Shown in pieces: positions 63,541-64,000 of a DNA stretch of 64,000 bases. Made by a program: the position numbers and the translations under genes. The stretch is from Symbiodinium natans (lineage: Eukaryota > Sar > Dinophyceae > Suessiales > Symbiodiniaceae). The notes beneath the pieces are model-generated. The model saw nothing but the letters and a program-made list of their open reading frames with translations, had not been told where the DNA came from and made no database searches. Where the stretch lies: positions 874,001 through 938,000 of the forward strand of contig CAJNDS010000380.1 of the NCBI GenBank assembly GCA_905221605.1. The letters are read 5' to 3'. Every line of letters begins with the position of its first letter. The first letter of the stretch is position 1.

Positions 63541-64000
63541 GGGATCTACATTTTCTATATATATATATATATATCTGTGTATACATGTATGTTTCTAAGG
63601 CCTCGTACGATTACAAGGATCCCACAACAGGGACTATATTTTGGAGAACATCCTGCCTTGACACCGCGTATTAAGGAAGAGGTACTTGAGGCTGTGTAAA
63701 GCTAGACGCCACAAGTATCCGTTAACATACATAAGGTTCGTACATATTGTATATATTTTCTTACTTGGTCTCTTACCTTTTTTAATGGGTTCTGAAGTAT
63801 GGGTCCTTGTGTTTGTAGCTACCCTAAGATACCTGAAGCGCCCCTGGTGCATTCGGGTCCTTACGGTTTCGGGTCGACGGTTCGGGATCGGGTTGGTGTA
63901 ACCCAAACCCTAAATCCCAAACCCTAAACCCTAAGGGTATTTAGGCCTTGAACTCCAGGACACGCTACGTATTATTACTATTATTATTCTTATGATGTTT
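63541..64000. other. AT-rich end of window
   Basis: TATATATATA microsatellite at 63557-63575, a short CCCTAAA tract near 63904-63933, and TTATTACTATTATTATT at the very end. No gene seen. Confidence 0.5.

Overview
The window looks like nuclear DNA of a dinoflagellate, most likely a Symbiodiniaceae or Suessiales-type genome; this is inferred, not proven. Three things point there. TTTAGGG (plant/dinoflagellate-type telomere heptamer) and its variants are scattered through almost every spacer in both orientations. Coding matter is sparse and mostly cut into short open blocks bounded by AG. The one complete mobile element is a tyrosine-recombinase retrotransposon whose gag-like, RT-RNase H, recombinase and methyltransferase-like parts resemble, from memory, elements common in dinoflagellate genomes. 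A chromerid or other alveolate is not excluded. No rRNA, tRNA, CRISPR array or bacterial-type operon was seen. A 100-base run of N (15163-15262) marks an assembly gap.

Layout. 1-15 kb: degenerate TTTAGGG/CCCTAAA spacer with perfect tracts, AT, GT and CT microsatellites, a 13-copy palindromic minisatellite (10.1-10.9 kb), several short inverted-repeat elements and a few exon-like blocks. 15.1-18.9 kb: a nested satellite block, (CA)n - gap - 95-bp satellite - 60-bp repeat - 42-bp satellite - 95-bp relic - (CA)n/(CCCCA)n/(CCCAA)n. 20.7-25.1 kb: probable multi-exon plus-strand gene ending in a 584-codon open block coding for an acidic, internally repeated protein. 28.3-29.2 kb: probable minus-strand gene. 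29.9-32.5 kb: plus-strand exon-like blocks with short inverted-repeat elements in the introns. 33.3-35.7 kb: AT-richer island, CA arrays and a 295-bp exact duplication. 36.1-38.8 kb: block without telomere-like repeats. 39-56.8 kb: repeat-rich spacer with small exons and more inverted-repeat elements. 56.9-63.0 kb: the retrotransposon. 63-64 kb: AT-rich and telomere-like spacer with one exon-like block.

Two things stand out. First, the retrotransposon is structurally complete, with PAT/Ngaro-type split direct repeats (A1 - ORFs - B1A2 - B2) that are nearly identical, so it is probably young. It ends in a methyltransferase-like domain that seems to have lost its catalytic motifs and is split by a frameshift. 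Second, TTTAGGG-rich tracts lie inside reading frames between perfect 10-20 bp direct repeats of exon sequence. This suggests introns gained by insertion of telomere-like DNA with target duplication. Short inverted-repeat (MITE-like) families, at least six of them with two to five copies each, make up much of the rest.

Exon calls outside the retrotransposon and the 584-codon block were made by eye, in DNA where several frames are often open, and carry low confidence.
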